Source: Lentibacillus juripiscarius JCM 12147 (GTDB lineage Bacteria; Bacillota; Bacilli; Bacillales_D; Amphibacillaceae). From it: a stretch of DNA of 26,200 nt. Position numbers and translations under genes: made by a program. A model generated the notes under the pieces. That model saw only the letters and a list, made by a program, of their open reading frames with translations. It was not told the origin of the DNA and made no database searches. The stretch spans positions 1 to 26,200 of the forward strand of contig BBCA01000043.1 in NCBI GenBank assembly GCA_001311805.1. The letters are read 5' to 3'. Position 1 is the first letter of the stretch. Each line of letters starts with the position of its first letter. Positions 1 through 8,317 of this stretch are shown here, piece by piece.

Positions 1-120
1 TTTCGAGGCGGCGTAGTTTCGAGCAGCGGAATGTATGCATTTAGATACATGAGCAGCGGAGAAACAAGCCAACAAAGAAATTCGATGTGTCATATTTACC
101 GGACTTTTTGAACAACCTCT
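1..120 (-). repeat. Dispersed palindromic-ended repeat, truncated by window edge
   Basis: This is the end of a dispersed repeat that directly abuts the recG stop codon. Read on the minus strand it begins AGAGGTTGTTCAAAAAGTCC at position 120. About 45 bases of the same sequence recur at 7398-7440 in the opposite orientation, and a shorter copy lies at 3829-3870. Inside, the ten-base word GAGCAGCGGA occurs directly at 21-30 and 51-60, flanking a small hairpin (ATGTAT at 31-36 with ATACAT at 45-50). The left end lies outside the window, so length and terminal repeat cannot be judged. No coding capacity is seen. Confidence 0.75.
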
Positions 121-2153
121 TTAATCCAATTTCTCATAGAGCATCGCACTATCCTCCAAATGCATGTTCAATTGCTGATATGCTGGATCACGGTTAAGTA
201 AATCATTCTCAATAATCGTGGCTGCGTCATTTCTTGCTGTTTCCAATGCACGGTAATCGTGAACCATATCAGCTACTTTGAACTCAGGCAGGCCACTTTG
301 TTTTTTTCCAAAGAAATCCCCCGGTCCGCGCAGTTGAAGGTCCTGCTCGGACAATTCGAAACCATTATTTGTTTCCGTCATTATCCGCATCCGCTCTTTG
401 CCTGTTTCCCCTTTTGGATCGGCAATCAGAATGCAATAACTCTGTTGCTCGCCGCGGCCGACCCGACCTCTGAGCTGATGCAGCTGGGAAAGGCCAAATC
501 GTTCGGCATCATAGATAACCATAATGGTTGCATTGGTAACATTCACACCAACCTCAACCACTGTTGTCGAGACAAGAACATCCACTTTTCCATCGGCAAA
601 TTGTTTCATAATATGCTCTTTTTCGTCCGTGGCAAGCCGGCCATGCATCAAGCCAACACTCACGTCATTCTGGTAAAACTCTTCCAGCTGGCCATACAAA
701 TCAACGGCGTTCTGGATATCCAGCTTGTCCGATTCTTCAATCAAAGGACAGACGACATACGCCTGTTCCCCTTCATGCACTCGTTGACCGATGAATTGCA
801 GAATACGTTCGAATGTATTCTCTTTTGCCCAATAAGTTTCGATTTCTTTCCGTCCTGATGGCATCTCATTAATAACGGAGACGTCCATATCCCCGAAGGC
901 CGTGATAGCGAGTGTCCGCGGAATTGGTGTTGCCGTCATGAACAAGACGTCCGGATTCAGCCCTTTCTCACGCAATACACGGCGCTGCTCAACGCCAAAC
1001 CGATGCTGCTCATCAACAATCGCAAAGCCAAGATCACGAAAATAAACATCATCCTGAATAAGCGCGTGCGTTCCAACGACAATATCTATCTCACCGTTCT
1101 CCACTTTTGCAAGCATCTCGCGCCTTTTTTTGCCCTTGACAGATCCGGTCAGAAGGACAAATTGAAGCCCTTTCACCGAATGTTTCCTGAAGGGATTGGA
1201 AATGCTGCTCAGCTAAAATTTCTGTTGGAACCATCAGTGCTCCCTGTTTTCCCGCTGTAATCGAGGCATAAAGACAAACTTCTGCTACGGCCGTCTTACC
1301 GGAACCAACATCCCCCTGCAGCAGCCGGCTCATTCGGTAAGGAGATTTCATATCGGTTAAAATCTGGTTCAATGCTTTCTGCTGCGCTTCCGTCAGCTCG
1401 AACGGAAAACTGTCGATGAATTCCTTGATACGTTCCAGATCATAGTATTGGGCATTCCCCTCCGTCGATTCCCGGTTCCATTTCCGCAGCAATTGCATTT
1501 TCAGCTGAAACAGCAAAAACTCTTCGTAAATAAAACGCCGCCTAGCATGCTTTAACTGCACTCTGTTTTCCGGAAATGCATCACCGCTATTGCCTCTCTA
1601 CGGCCGGGCAATTTATAGGATTCCAAATACACCTCGGGCAGCAGTTCATTCAGTTCATCCTTGTATGTCTGTAAAGCAGTCCGTACAGCTTTTTTCACTT
1701 TATAACTTGTTACATCACCTTTGACAGAGTACACCGGCTGAATGGATGCCTGCTGATCGGCCGGTCCTTTCTTAAAATTACTCACGGTAATTTGCAGCCG
1801 GTGGGCATCCCATTTTCCTGTCAATGTGACCGTATCACCAATATGGAGCTGCTTTTTGGCAAACGCCCGATTAAACATGACTGCTTTTACGGCTATTTCT
1901 TCCACTTCAATCGTAAAGGAAAGCCGGGATTTTTCTTACCATAAAAGTTGAGGGAAGGTTCGTGGACTATCCTTCCCTCAATCGTCACTTTATCCTCATG
2001 AATGAGTTCATTTAATGGTTTTAGTTCAAATATGTCATAACGATAGGGAAAATGAAACAATACATCTTCCACAGTATGAATATCCATTTCCGCTAAATCT
2101 GCTGCGAATTTTTCTCCTATGCCTTTCAACGCTGTTACTGGTTCATTCAACAC
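121..2153 (-). CDS. recG: ATP-dependent DNA helicase RecG (three frameshifts)
   Basis: RecG remodels stalled replication forks and Holliday junctions. The reconstructed protein is about 677 residues, matching the family (682 in B. subtilis). The N-terminal wedge/OB region (FPYRYD, GKWD) is followed by a helicase core with Walker A GDVGSGKT, a DEQH box, the TATPIPRT motif and the QLRGRVGRG motif. The start is GTG at 2153, with a TTG next to it as alternative; the gene begins 15 bases after the sdaAA stop. Three single-base shifts break the frame: a missing A in the T5 run at 1930-1934, a missing C at 1570-1571, and an extra G at 1168-1170. Each repair rejoins conserved sequence, so sequencing error is more likely than decay. 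It is the last gene of sdaAB-sdaAA-recG. The fapR-plsX genes that follow recG in B. subtilis would lie off the left edge, beyond a repeat. Confidence 0.93.
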
Positions 2154-2168
2154 GTTCGCTCACACTTT

Positions 2169-3042
2169 CTAAACCGACGTTCCGAATATTTTCTCTTTTA
2201 AAAGCCGCCCTGTCGGGGTGTCTGCAAGTCCGCCTTCTCCTGTTTCCCGGAGGCTTGACGGCATTTGCTTTCCGATGCGGTACATTGCGCCGATAACCTC
2301 GTCACAAGGAATCGTGCTCGTGACCCCGGCCAATGCCATATCTGCTGACACAATTGCAAGTGATGAGCCCCCGGCATTCCGCTTAACACAAGGAACCTCC
2401 ACTAAACCGGCGACAGGATCACAAACAAGACCAAGCATATTCTTCAATGTCATAGCAAATGCTTCAGCCGACTGCTGCGGAGTTCCACCTGCCATTTCGA
2501 CAATAGCCGCAGACGCCATTGCCCCCGCCGAGCCAACTTCTGCCTGGCACCCTCCGGCAGCGCCCGAGATGAATGAATTATTGGCAACGACAAAACCAAA
2601 GGCCCCTGACGTAAATAATAACGAATCATCTGTTCTCGGGTCGGATTCAGCTGATTTTTAACTGCGAACAGCGTACCGGGAACACAGCCCGCACTGCCAG
2701 CCGTCGGTGTTGCACAAATCGTTCCCATCGCGGCGTTGACCTCGTTCGTGCCCATCGCTTTGCTAACCGCATCCATGACAATTTGGCCGGATAGTGGGGT
2801 ATTCTCTTTCATATATTCCTGTACTTTCACCGCATCACCGCCGGTTAGTCCCGTAACCGACTCGACCCCTTGCAGGCTGTCTTCCACCGCTTTTTCCATT
2901 ACATCCAGATTCTTTTCCATTTCGGAAAAACTTCTTCGCGCGATTTTTCTTTCATTTCCATTTCCTGGCGAATCATCACTTCCGAAATCAATATATTTTC
3001 ATTTTCTGCTATCTCAACTAATTCAGCTGCTGAACGAAACAT
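2169..3042 (-). CDS. sdaAA: L-serine dehydratase, iron-sulfur alpha subunit (two frameshifts)
   Basis: With SdaAB this forms the oxygen-sensitive [4Fe-4S] L-serine ammonia-lyase that converts serine to pyruvate and ammonia. The reconstructed protein is 291 residues. Conserved stretches include TGLTGGDAVK, NEVNAAMGTIC, GGCQAEVGSAG and VCDPVAGLVEVPC; the last two carry the cysteines expected to hold the cluster. The start is ATG at 3042, behind a good Shine-Dalgarno (GGAGAGGAGAG). Two shifts are seen: a missing A in the A5 run at 2926-2930 near codon 38, and a missing base near 2613-2618 that otherwise destroys the stretch between RYLFTSGAFGF and GGCQAE. It lies 29 bases downstream of sdaAB and 15 bases upstream of recG, in the B. 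subtilis order. Confidence 0.92.
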
Positions 3043-3071
3043 AGCACACTCTCCTCTCCCAGTCCGCACTA

Positions 3072-3733
3072 TTAACTGGAAATTTTAGCAATCTGTTCGA
3101 TATGCTCAGCGCTTTCAAGCTCTTTCAGCACACCGTCATCCACATTCTGATCCACTTCTATTACCATCAGCGCTTCCTTGCCAACATCTTTCCGGTTTAC
3201 TTCCATGTGACCGATATTAATTTCATGCTTCGCTAATATTTCCGTAACCGATGCGATGGCTCCAAACCGATCATTATGCATGATAAGGATGGCCGGATGA
3301 TTGCCGGATAAGCGCAATTCAAATCCATTCAGTTCCGTAATTTCAATTTTGCCGCCGCCAATGGAAATACCGACGAGTTCGATTTTTTCTGTGTCATCTC
3401 CTATAATCAGCCGTGCCGTATTGGGATGACTGACACCGGCACTGTCTTCAATAATTCTATATCGAGATTTCGTTCATCGGCAATCTCAAGTGCCTTGTTC
3501 ATTCTAGGGTCATCGGTTTCAAACCCGAGCAGACCGCCTGCTAATGCAAAGTCTGTCCCGTGGCCCTGATAGGTTTTGGCAAATGATTCATATAAATGGA
3601 TGCGCGCCCATGTTGGTTCTTTCCCAAATAAATTCCGTGCTGCTTTTCCGATTCGTGCTGCTCCTGCTGTATGTGAACTGGAAGGTCCAATCATAACCGG
3701 ACCAATAATATCAAAGACCGAATTAAACTTCAC
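3072..3733 (-). CDS. sdaAB: L-serine dehydratase beta subunit with ACT domain (one frameshift)
   Basis: This is the partner of SdaAA in serine deamination. The reconstructed length is 220 residues, the same as B. subtilis SdaAB. The N-terminal half has the signature IGPSSSHTAGAARIG. The C-terminal part has SIGGGKIEITELNGFELRLSG followed by an ACT regulatory domain (HPAILIMHNDRFG, INIGHMEVNRK, EALMVIEVDQ). I chose GTG at 3733 (MKFNSVFD) because it aligns with the family start and lies downstream of AGGCGG; an in-frame ATG at 3757 would add eight poorly conserved residues. One missing base near 3450-3453 breaks the frame between DIEL and EDSAGVSHPNTARL. This is the first gene of the sdaAB-sdaAA-recG set. 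Confidence 0.92.
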
Positions 3734-3777
3734 AACACAACACCGCCTATTCCCCATAAAATTTATTTCCTTTACTA

Positions 3778-3806
3778 ATTATAACAAAATCCTTTATAAT
3801 AATCAT
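3778..3806 (-). promoter_or_regulatory. Candidate sigma-A promoter for sdaAB
   Basis: A perfect -10 hexamer TATAAT (3778-3783, minus strand) lies about 45 bases upstream of the sdaAB GTG. The hexamer 17 bases upstream (ATGATT, 3801-3806) matches the -35 consensus at only three positions. The call rests on the -10 and its position. Confidence 0.4.
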
Positions 3807-3828
3807 TCGTGGATTGTACAATTAGTGC

Positions 3829-3870
3829 GTGTGCAAAAACGAGGATAAACCGGACTTTTTGAACACCTCT
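3829..3870 (+). repeat. Minimal copy of the palindromic dispersed repeat
   Basis: About 42 bases with imperfect terminal inverted repeats (TGTGCAAAAAC on the left, GGACTTTTTGAACAC on the right) and GAGGATAAACC between them. It looks like an internally deleted version of the element at 7404-7470, which contains GAGGATAAAAAGG and ACCGGACTTTTTGAACA on its minus strand. It sits in the divergent region between sdaAB and the permease gene. Confidence 0.6.
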
Positions 3871-3885
3871 TTTCGAATGTATAAT
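3859..3885 (+). promoter_or_regulatory. Weak candidate promoter for the permease
   Basis: TATAAT at 3880-3885 lies 38 bases upstream of the permease start. The best -35-like word, TTGAAC at 3859-3864, is contributed by the end of the dispersed repeat, but the spacer is only 15 bases. No purine-riboswitch-like fold was recognised between here and the gene. Confidence 0.3.
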
Positions 3886-3923
3886 CGGGTGGGAGAGGGC
3901 TAGTTGCATATCGAGGTATACTC

Positions 3924-5206
3924 ATGCCTGAACAAGACAACAAACAAATGCAGAGAACCGATGGGAAGTGGCGTACAGAAATTACTGCCGGCCTAATCGG
4001 CTACCTGACAACTGTCTATATTGTTGCAGTGAACGGGTCCATTCTTAGTGAAGCCGGAGTCTCGCTGGAAAGTGGGATGACCGCTACCATTCTTGCCAGT
4101 TTTGCCGGAACGATCCTGATGGGACTGTTTGCCAGACTTCCATTGGTTCTAATTCCTGGAATGGGCATTAATGCGTTATTTGCCTACTCCATTATCGAGA
4201 GTGCCGGTTTTTCATTCCAGGAGGCTTTAGCAGCTGTTTTAGTCGCCTCTGTGCTGTTTCTTATTACGGCGTTTACGAGGCTGGGAACGATATTAAAGAA
4301 GGCAATCCCCGAATCATTAAAACATGCGATTACCGTAGGGCTTGGCTTTTTCCTAATTCTAATCGGTTTGGAAAAGAGTGGTCTTGTTGTCAGCGGCGAA
4401 CAAACAATCATTGCCATCGGTGACTTTACGTCGCCTGTGTTTATCGTCAGTTTGCTGACCCTATTTGTCGCGATATTTTTATTTATGAAAAATATCCCTG
4501 CCAACTTCCTTGTAACGATGATTGCCGGAACCATTCTCGCTTATTTGTTCGGGGTGCTGGACACAACAAAACGTTCTATTCATTTCGACGTGAGTGACAT
4601 ACTCATTTCCCCGTCGTTTACGGCATTAAATGAACCTGGTTTTTGGCTGGCTGTTTTTCCACTGACCATCATTCTCATTTTGAAAACATGGGACTATTGC
4701 ACGGTCAGCTCCACATGCTGAAACGACAGGACGGTTACAATAAGGCTTACCAGGTTACGGCTTTTTCGGCTTTAATGAGTGCATTTTTCGGGACATCGCC
4801 GACCGTTTCAACAGCGGAAAATGCTGCAGTCATCACATCTAATGGAAGAACAGGTAAAGCTGCCGTTACAGCAGGTCTGTTGTTTCTGGCAACATTGTTT
4901 ATCATTCCGTGGATCTCCATGATACCCAATACAGCCATCAGTCCGATTTTGATTATTGTTGGCGTATTGATGGCGCAGAATCTCCGGAATGTCCCGCTGG
5001 ACGATATGTCAGAAGCATTGCCGGCATTTCTGATTGTCGCAATGATCCCGTTTACGTACAGCATTGCGGACGGGATGGCATTCGGATTTATCGCCTATCC
5101 GGTTGTAAAAATAGCGATGAGTAGACAAAAAGAACTGTCAGGAATACTGTTGGTTATATCTGGTTTGTTCCTGCTCCATTTTATTATGAAAATCATCGGC
5201 ATCTAA
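3924..5206 (+). CDS. NCS2-family (AzgA-like) nucleobase permease (one frameshift)
   Basis: An integral membrane nucleobase:cation symporter of the AzgA branch, the family of the hypoxanthine/guanine transporters PbuG and PbuO. The reconstructed protein is about 427 residues with many hydrophobic segments (for example around residues 20-45, 50-75, 90-115 and 140-160, and several near the C-terminus). Family features are TEITAGLIGYLTTVYI near the N-terminus, PGMGINALFAY, GLGFFLILIGL and GTSPTVSTAENAA..GRTG. The substrate cannot be fixed from sequence; guanine or hypoxanthine is the family expectation. The start is ATG at 3924 behind CGAGGT. A missing T in the T4 run at 4678-4681 shifts the frame before FENMGLLHGQ. 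It has no counterpart at this position in B. subtilis, where yloV and sdaAB are neighbours. It is divergent from sdaAB and convergent with fakA. Confidence 0.85.
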
Positions 5207-5209
5207 AAG

Positions 5210-5240
5210 AAGGCCTCCCTGACTGATAGGGAGGCCTTTT
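5210..5240. terminator. Rho-independent terminator between convergent genes
   Basis: An 11-bp perfect stem (AAGGCCTCCCT at 5210-5220 with AGGGAGGCCTT at 5228-5238), a seven-base loop and a T run on the plus strand. It ends the permease transcript. On the minus strand the stem is followed by TTCTTTT, so it may also stop fakA transcripts. Confidence 0.9.
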
Positions 5241-5258
5241 CATGTTTAATTATCAGGT

Positions 5259-6922
5259 CTATTCAACTGATAAGATAAACGAATAAATCGGCTGGTTGCC
5301 TTTGTGTACTTCTATTTCCACGTCTTCGTACTTATCTTCCACATATTTTTCGATTACTTTTACATCGTCATCACTGGCATCTTCGCCCTGTAAGATGGTG
5401 AGAATCTCATCATCCTCCGTAATCATTTCATCGAGCAATGATCTGACTGTTTCCAGTTTGTCCGCAGCAGACGCTTTAATCGTTCCATCGGCAATCCCCA
5501 TGAAATTATCTTTTTCGATGGTCATACCATCAATCTGTGTATCACGGACTGCATATGTAACTTGTCCTGTTTTCACATCTTTGCTCGCTGATTGCATGGA
5601 CTCCCGGTTTGCATCAAGCGCAGCATCTGGATGAAATGCCAGCAATGCACTGATTCCTTGAGGGATTGTTTTCGTAGGAACAACTGCTACGTTGACTTCA
5701 GCAAGTTCCGCAGCTTGCTCAGCAGCCATAACAATGTTTTTATTATTTGGCAAGATCAGCACGTTTTCCGCATTGGCTTCCTGGATGGCTTCGGCAATAT
5801 CCTGTGTACTCGGATTCATTGTCTGGCCACCCTCGATAACGACTGTTGCACCAAGACTTCAAACAGCTGATTGATGCCGGACCCCATTGCCACCGTCACA
5901 ATCGCGTAGGCCGCTTTTTCTTTCGGTGCTTCATTTTGCTCATTGTCACCGACAATTGCTGTATGCTGGTCACGCATGTTTTCGATTTTCATATTGGTCA
6001 GGCTGCCAAATCGCTGGCCTAGTGTCATGACTTCACCTGGATACTCCGCATGTACATGGACTTTGACAAGTTCCTCATCCGACACGACGAGCAATGAATC
6101 ACCATGCTTGCTCAATTCATTTCGGAAATTTTCCTCATCAAACGGGTTCTCTTTCAGCTTGTCCGCTTCAAACCGGACCATAAATTCCGTACAGTAGCCA
6201 TATACGATTTCAGAAGTATCCATGAAATCCTGGGCAATTTTGTGGTGCTCAGCATTGACCATTTCTTCCATTTCTATTTCATCTGCATCCTTTGCGGGCA
6301 CTTCCTCACCTTTCATGGCAGCCAAAAATCCTTCATAAATCGTGACGAGTCCTTGTCCGCCAGAATCAACGACACCCACCTCTTTCAGGACAGGCAGCAA
6401 ATCCGGTGTGCGCTTTAAGGACGCTTTAGCCTCCTGCACGACTTTCTCCATTAAAGCGATTACATCATTTTCTGTTTCCGATTCAACGACTGCTGTTTCA
6501 GCTGCATCTTTGGCAACTGTTAAAATGGTTCCCTCAACTGGTTTCATAACCGCCTTGTACGCGGTAGCGACACCACTGTCAAAGGCATTGGCTAAATCCT
6601 TAGCAGTCAGCGTTTCGTTCTGCCCCATTCCTTTGGCAAAACCGCGGAATAATTGCGACAGAATAACTCCCGAATTGCCTCGTGCTCCCATTAGAAGCCC
6701 TTTTGCAAAGGAGTTGGCAACATCTGAGACGTTGTCGCTGCTTAATTTTTTCACTTCATCTGCGCCAGAAGTAATGGATAAGTTCATATTTGTGCCGGTA
6801 TCCCCGTCCGGAACCGGAAAAACATTCAATGCATCTATCTTTTCGGCATTGTTTTTCAAATGGTGTGCACCTGACAGTACCATTTTCGTAAACATTGAAC
6901 CGTTTACTGTTTCTGATGTCAC
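5259..6922 (-). CDS. fakA: Fatty acid kinase catalytic subunit FakA / YloV (one frameshift)
   Basis: FakA phosphorylates fatty acids bound to FakB proteins, feeding exogenous acyl chains into phospholipid synthesis. The reconstructed length is 554 residues, as in B. subtilis YloV. The N-terminal DhaL/DAK2-like ATP-binding domain carries DALNVFPVPDGDTGTNM (Mg-binding Asp residues, about 31-47) and GARGNSGVILSQL. A middle domain follows (CTEFMVRFEAD, VHVHAEYPGE). The C-terminal domain has GGQTMNPSTQDI and VLILPNNKNI. The start is GTG at 6922, seven bases after AAGGAGG. A missing A at 5857-5860 breaks the frame between NQLFE and LGATVVIEGGQT. It is downstream of yloU, the usual pairing. Confidence 0.93.
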
Positions 6923-6961
6923 AATTTTTCCTCCTTCATAACTGCAATACCCATAAGCATG

Positions 6962-6986
6962 TGCTGCAGACAGGTGTGCTGCAGCA
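6962..6986 (-). other. Hairpin between yloU and fakA
   Basis: A perfect 8-bp inverted repeat (TGCTGCAG at 6962-6969 with CTGCAGCA at 6979-6986) in the 80-base gap between yloU and fakA. It lacks a T run on either strand, so it is not a standard terminator. It could be an mRNA processing or stability element; no function is shown. Confidence 0.5.
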
Positions 6987-7002
6987 GGCCTATGTTACCT
7001 AT

Positions 7003-7366
7003 TTAATCCCGGGCAACACGGACACCCTGGATATAAATGTTGACGGAATCAACCTCAAGCCCCAATGATTTGCTCAACGTATATTTTACTTGTGACTGCA
7101 CATTATGGGCAACTTCAGAGATTTTTGTTCCATAGCTGACGATGATATACATATCAATGTGAAGACGATTATCAACTTGCCGTACAATAACACCTTTTGA
7201 AAAAATTTTCTTTCCTTAGAATCTCGGCAATTCCATCTCTGATCTGGCTTTTCGATGCCATACCAACAATTCCGTAGCATTCAACTGCCGCTCCACCGGC
7301 AATTGTCGTTATCACGTCATCTGTGATTGTCACTTGACCATCATTTGTATTCAGCTCTATGGACAT
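7003..7366 (-). CDS. yloU: Asp23/Gls24 family protein YloU (one frameshift)
   Basis: A small Asp23/Gls24-family protein, normally encoded just before fakA; in Staphylococcus, Asp23 is a membrane-associated envelope-stress protein. The reconstructed length is 120 residues, the same as B. subtilis YloU. Conserved segments are TIAGGAAVECYGIVGMASK, EILRKENFSKGV, HIDMYIIVSYGTKISEVAHN and SVNIYIQGVRV. There are two tandem ATG codons at 7369 and 7366 behind AAAGGAGG; I chose 7366 (MSIELN) from family alignment and spacing. An extra base in the A6 run at 7200-7205 shifts the frame after KENF. Its upstream region holds a palindromic repeat flanked by a duplicated TATAAT. Confidence 0.92.
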
Positions 7367-7390
7367 CATGATCCTCCTTTGATTACCGAT

Positions 7391-7479
7391 CATTATAAGA
7401 GGTTGTTCAAAAAGTCCGGTAAAAAGACACATCGAAATTCTCGGTCCTTTTTATCCTCCTTTTTGAACACACATTATAA
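7391..7479. repeat. MITE-like palindromic element with flanking 8-bp duplication
   Basis: The word CATTATAA occurs at 7391-7398 and again at 7472-7479. Between them lies an imperfect palindrome with TGTTCAAAAAG at 7404-7414 opposed by CTTTTTGAACA at 7459-7469, plus an inner pair TAAAAAG / CTTTTTA. The layout is that of a short non-autonomous transposable element with a target duplication. Its left half is shared with the repeat at 1-120. On the minus strand both duplicated words contain TATAAT, a -10 hexamer upstream of yloU. Confidence 0.65.
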
Positions 7480-7533
7480 CAACATTTTACTATACGCGTC
7501 CCCATTTTAAAAGCAGACAGACTGCACCATACT

Positions 7534-7567
7534 ATGAATGATTTCCTTTACACAATGAATGATTTCC
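7534..7567 (+). repeat. Two 13-bp direct repeats, 21-bp period
   Basis: ATGAATGATTTCC occurs at 7534-7546 and exactly again at 7555-7567. The 21-bp period equals two helical turns, placing both copies on the same DNA face between the divergent genes yloU and rpmB. This resembles a tandem protein-binding site, but no regulator can be named. Confidence 0.5.
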
Positions 7568-7569
7568 GC

Positions 7570-7598
7570 TTATCTGTCAAGTTATTTTTCTTTATAAT
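7570..7598 (+). promoter_or_regulatory. Candidate rpmB promoter
   Basis: TATAAT at 7593-7598 lies about 90 bases upstream of rpmB. The hexamer 17 bases upstream (TTATCT) is a weak -35. A second possibility is TTGCAT with TAAATT about 17 bases further on. The exact start site cannot be settled from the sequence. Confidence 0.33.
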
Positions 7599-7687
7599 TA
7601 TGATATGATAGCAATTGCATTAGCATGTAACTTATGATAAATTAGATAAGTATTATTTGACACACGTGTTTAACAGGAGGGATTGTC

Positions 7688-7876
7688 ATGTCTAGAAAAT
7701 GTGTCGTTACCGGACGTAAAACCCGCAGCGGTAATAATCGTTCCCACGCTATGAACGCAACCAAACGTAACTATAAGGCGAACGTACAAAAAGTTCGCAT
7801 TATGGTGGACGGCAAACCGAAACGTGTTAATGTTTCTGCCCGTGCACTGAAATCCGGCAAAGTACAACGCGTTTGA
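7688..7876 (+). CDS. rpmB: 50S ribosomal protein L28
   Basis: A component of the large ribosomal subunit. It has 62 residues, the normal bacterial length, starts [20 protein letters not shown] and ends [14 protein letters not shown]. There is a single Cys, so it is the form without zinc-ribbon cysteines. The start is ATG at 7688 behind AACAGGAGGG. It is monocistronic: a clear terminator follows at 7944. It is transcribed opposite to its neighbours yloU and spoVM/thiN, as in B. subtilis, and the frame is intact. Confidence 0.97.
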   Translation: MSRKCVVTGRKTRSGNNRSHAMNATKRNYKANVQKVRIMVDGKPKRVNVSARALKSGKVQRV

Positions 7877-7943
7877 TAGAACAAAACCGCCCACATATGA
7901 CGGATATGCTGCAAAGCCAAACCGTTATAGCCGGGTGATCACG

Positions 7944-7977
7944 AAAAAGCATCCCCAACTGCCGGATGCTTTTTTTA
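7944..7977 (+). terminator. Rho-independent terminator after rpmB
   Basis: An 11-bp stem (AAAAAGCATCC at 7944-7954 with GGATGCTTTTT at 7964-7974), a nine-base loop and a run of T. Its right arm plus tail (GGATGCTTTTTTTATTTA) is nearly repeated at 8253-8268, on the far side of the structured repeat. Confidence 0.88.
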
Positions 7978-8040
7978 TTTAGGCTGTTTTCTAAAAGATC
8001 GTTACTTTTGAATGGATAAAAAAACTGCTATATGCTCTGA

Positions 8041-8222
8041 GCATCCCGAATACACGTAGACTCCTGCGGGAAGTGCGAGATAGGCAAGACCCCACAGGGC
8101 AAAGCCCGAGGAGGCTTGCCACTCGCCCGCGGCAAAGGAGACACTGTGAAAGCGACCAGAGGGAGCTTAGCAGATGTCGCAGTTGTACCCGGAGTGGTGA
8201 AAGCGAAGTGTATTTGGGATGC
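8041..8222 (+). repeat. Structured dispersed repeat, copy 1
   Basis: A foldable element with nested inverted repeats. The outer arms are GCATCCCGAATACAC (8041-8055) and GTGTATTTGGGATGC (8208-8222), with one G/T mismatch. Inside are CTCC/GGAG (8061-8064 with 8137-8140), GCGGG/CCCGC (8066-8070 with 8126-8130), GCGAG/CTCGC (8075-8079 with 8122-8126), GGCAAG/CTTGCC (8083-8088 with 8115-8120) and an apical GGGC-AAA-GCCC hairpin at 8097-8107. It shares the skeleton ACTCCTGCGGGAA..AAGACCC..GAGGAGGCT..CCGCGG with the copies at 25925-26039 and 26098-26200. No protein-coding potential is apparent. Confidence 0.8.
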
Positions 8223-8252
8223 GGAATAAATAACGACAATCTGTACAAATTC

Positions 8253-8268
8253 GGATGCTTTTTATTTA
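8253..8268 (+). repeat. Partial duplicate of the rpmB terminator arm
   Basis: GGATGCTTTTTATTTA here repeats 7964-7981 (GGATGCTTTTTTTATTTA) apart from two T. With the original it brackets structured repeat copy 1. Confidence 0.55.
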
Positions 8269-8270
8269 AA

Positions 8271-8309
8271 TCCAAAAAATAAGCTTCTGCCAGCATTGTG
8301 GCAAAAGCT
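8271..8309 (-). terminator. Terminator after spoVM, end of the long minus-strand set
   Basis: On the minus strand AGCTTTTGCCA (8299-8309) pairs with TGGCAGAAGCT (8282-8292), with one G-U pair, around a six-base loop, followed by TATTTTTTGG. It begins nine bases beyond the spoVM stop codon. Confidence 0.8.
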
Positions 8310-8317
8310 ATTCATCA

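Noticed and set aside
259..858. 199-codon plus-strand frame opposite recG
   Set aside because: It is antisense to the conserved RecG helicase core; codon constraint on recG explains it.
3734..3923. Purine riboswitch upstream of the permease
   Set aside because: I could not find the three-stem junction or conserved core of the purine aptamer; the region is occupied by a repeat and a promoter-like sequence.
6962..6986. Terminator between yloU and fakA
   Set aside because: The stem is perfect but there is no T run on either strand, and the two genes are normally co-transcribed.
8041..8222. tRNA or known small RNA gene in the structured repeat
   Set aside because: The nested stems do not form a cloverleaf and no known RNA core was recognised; the element is shared with two other intergenic sites.
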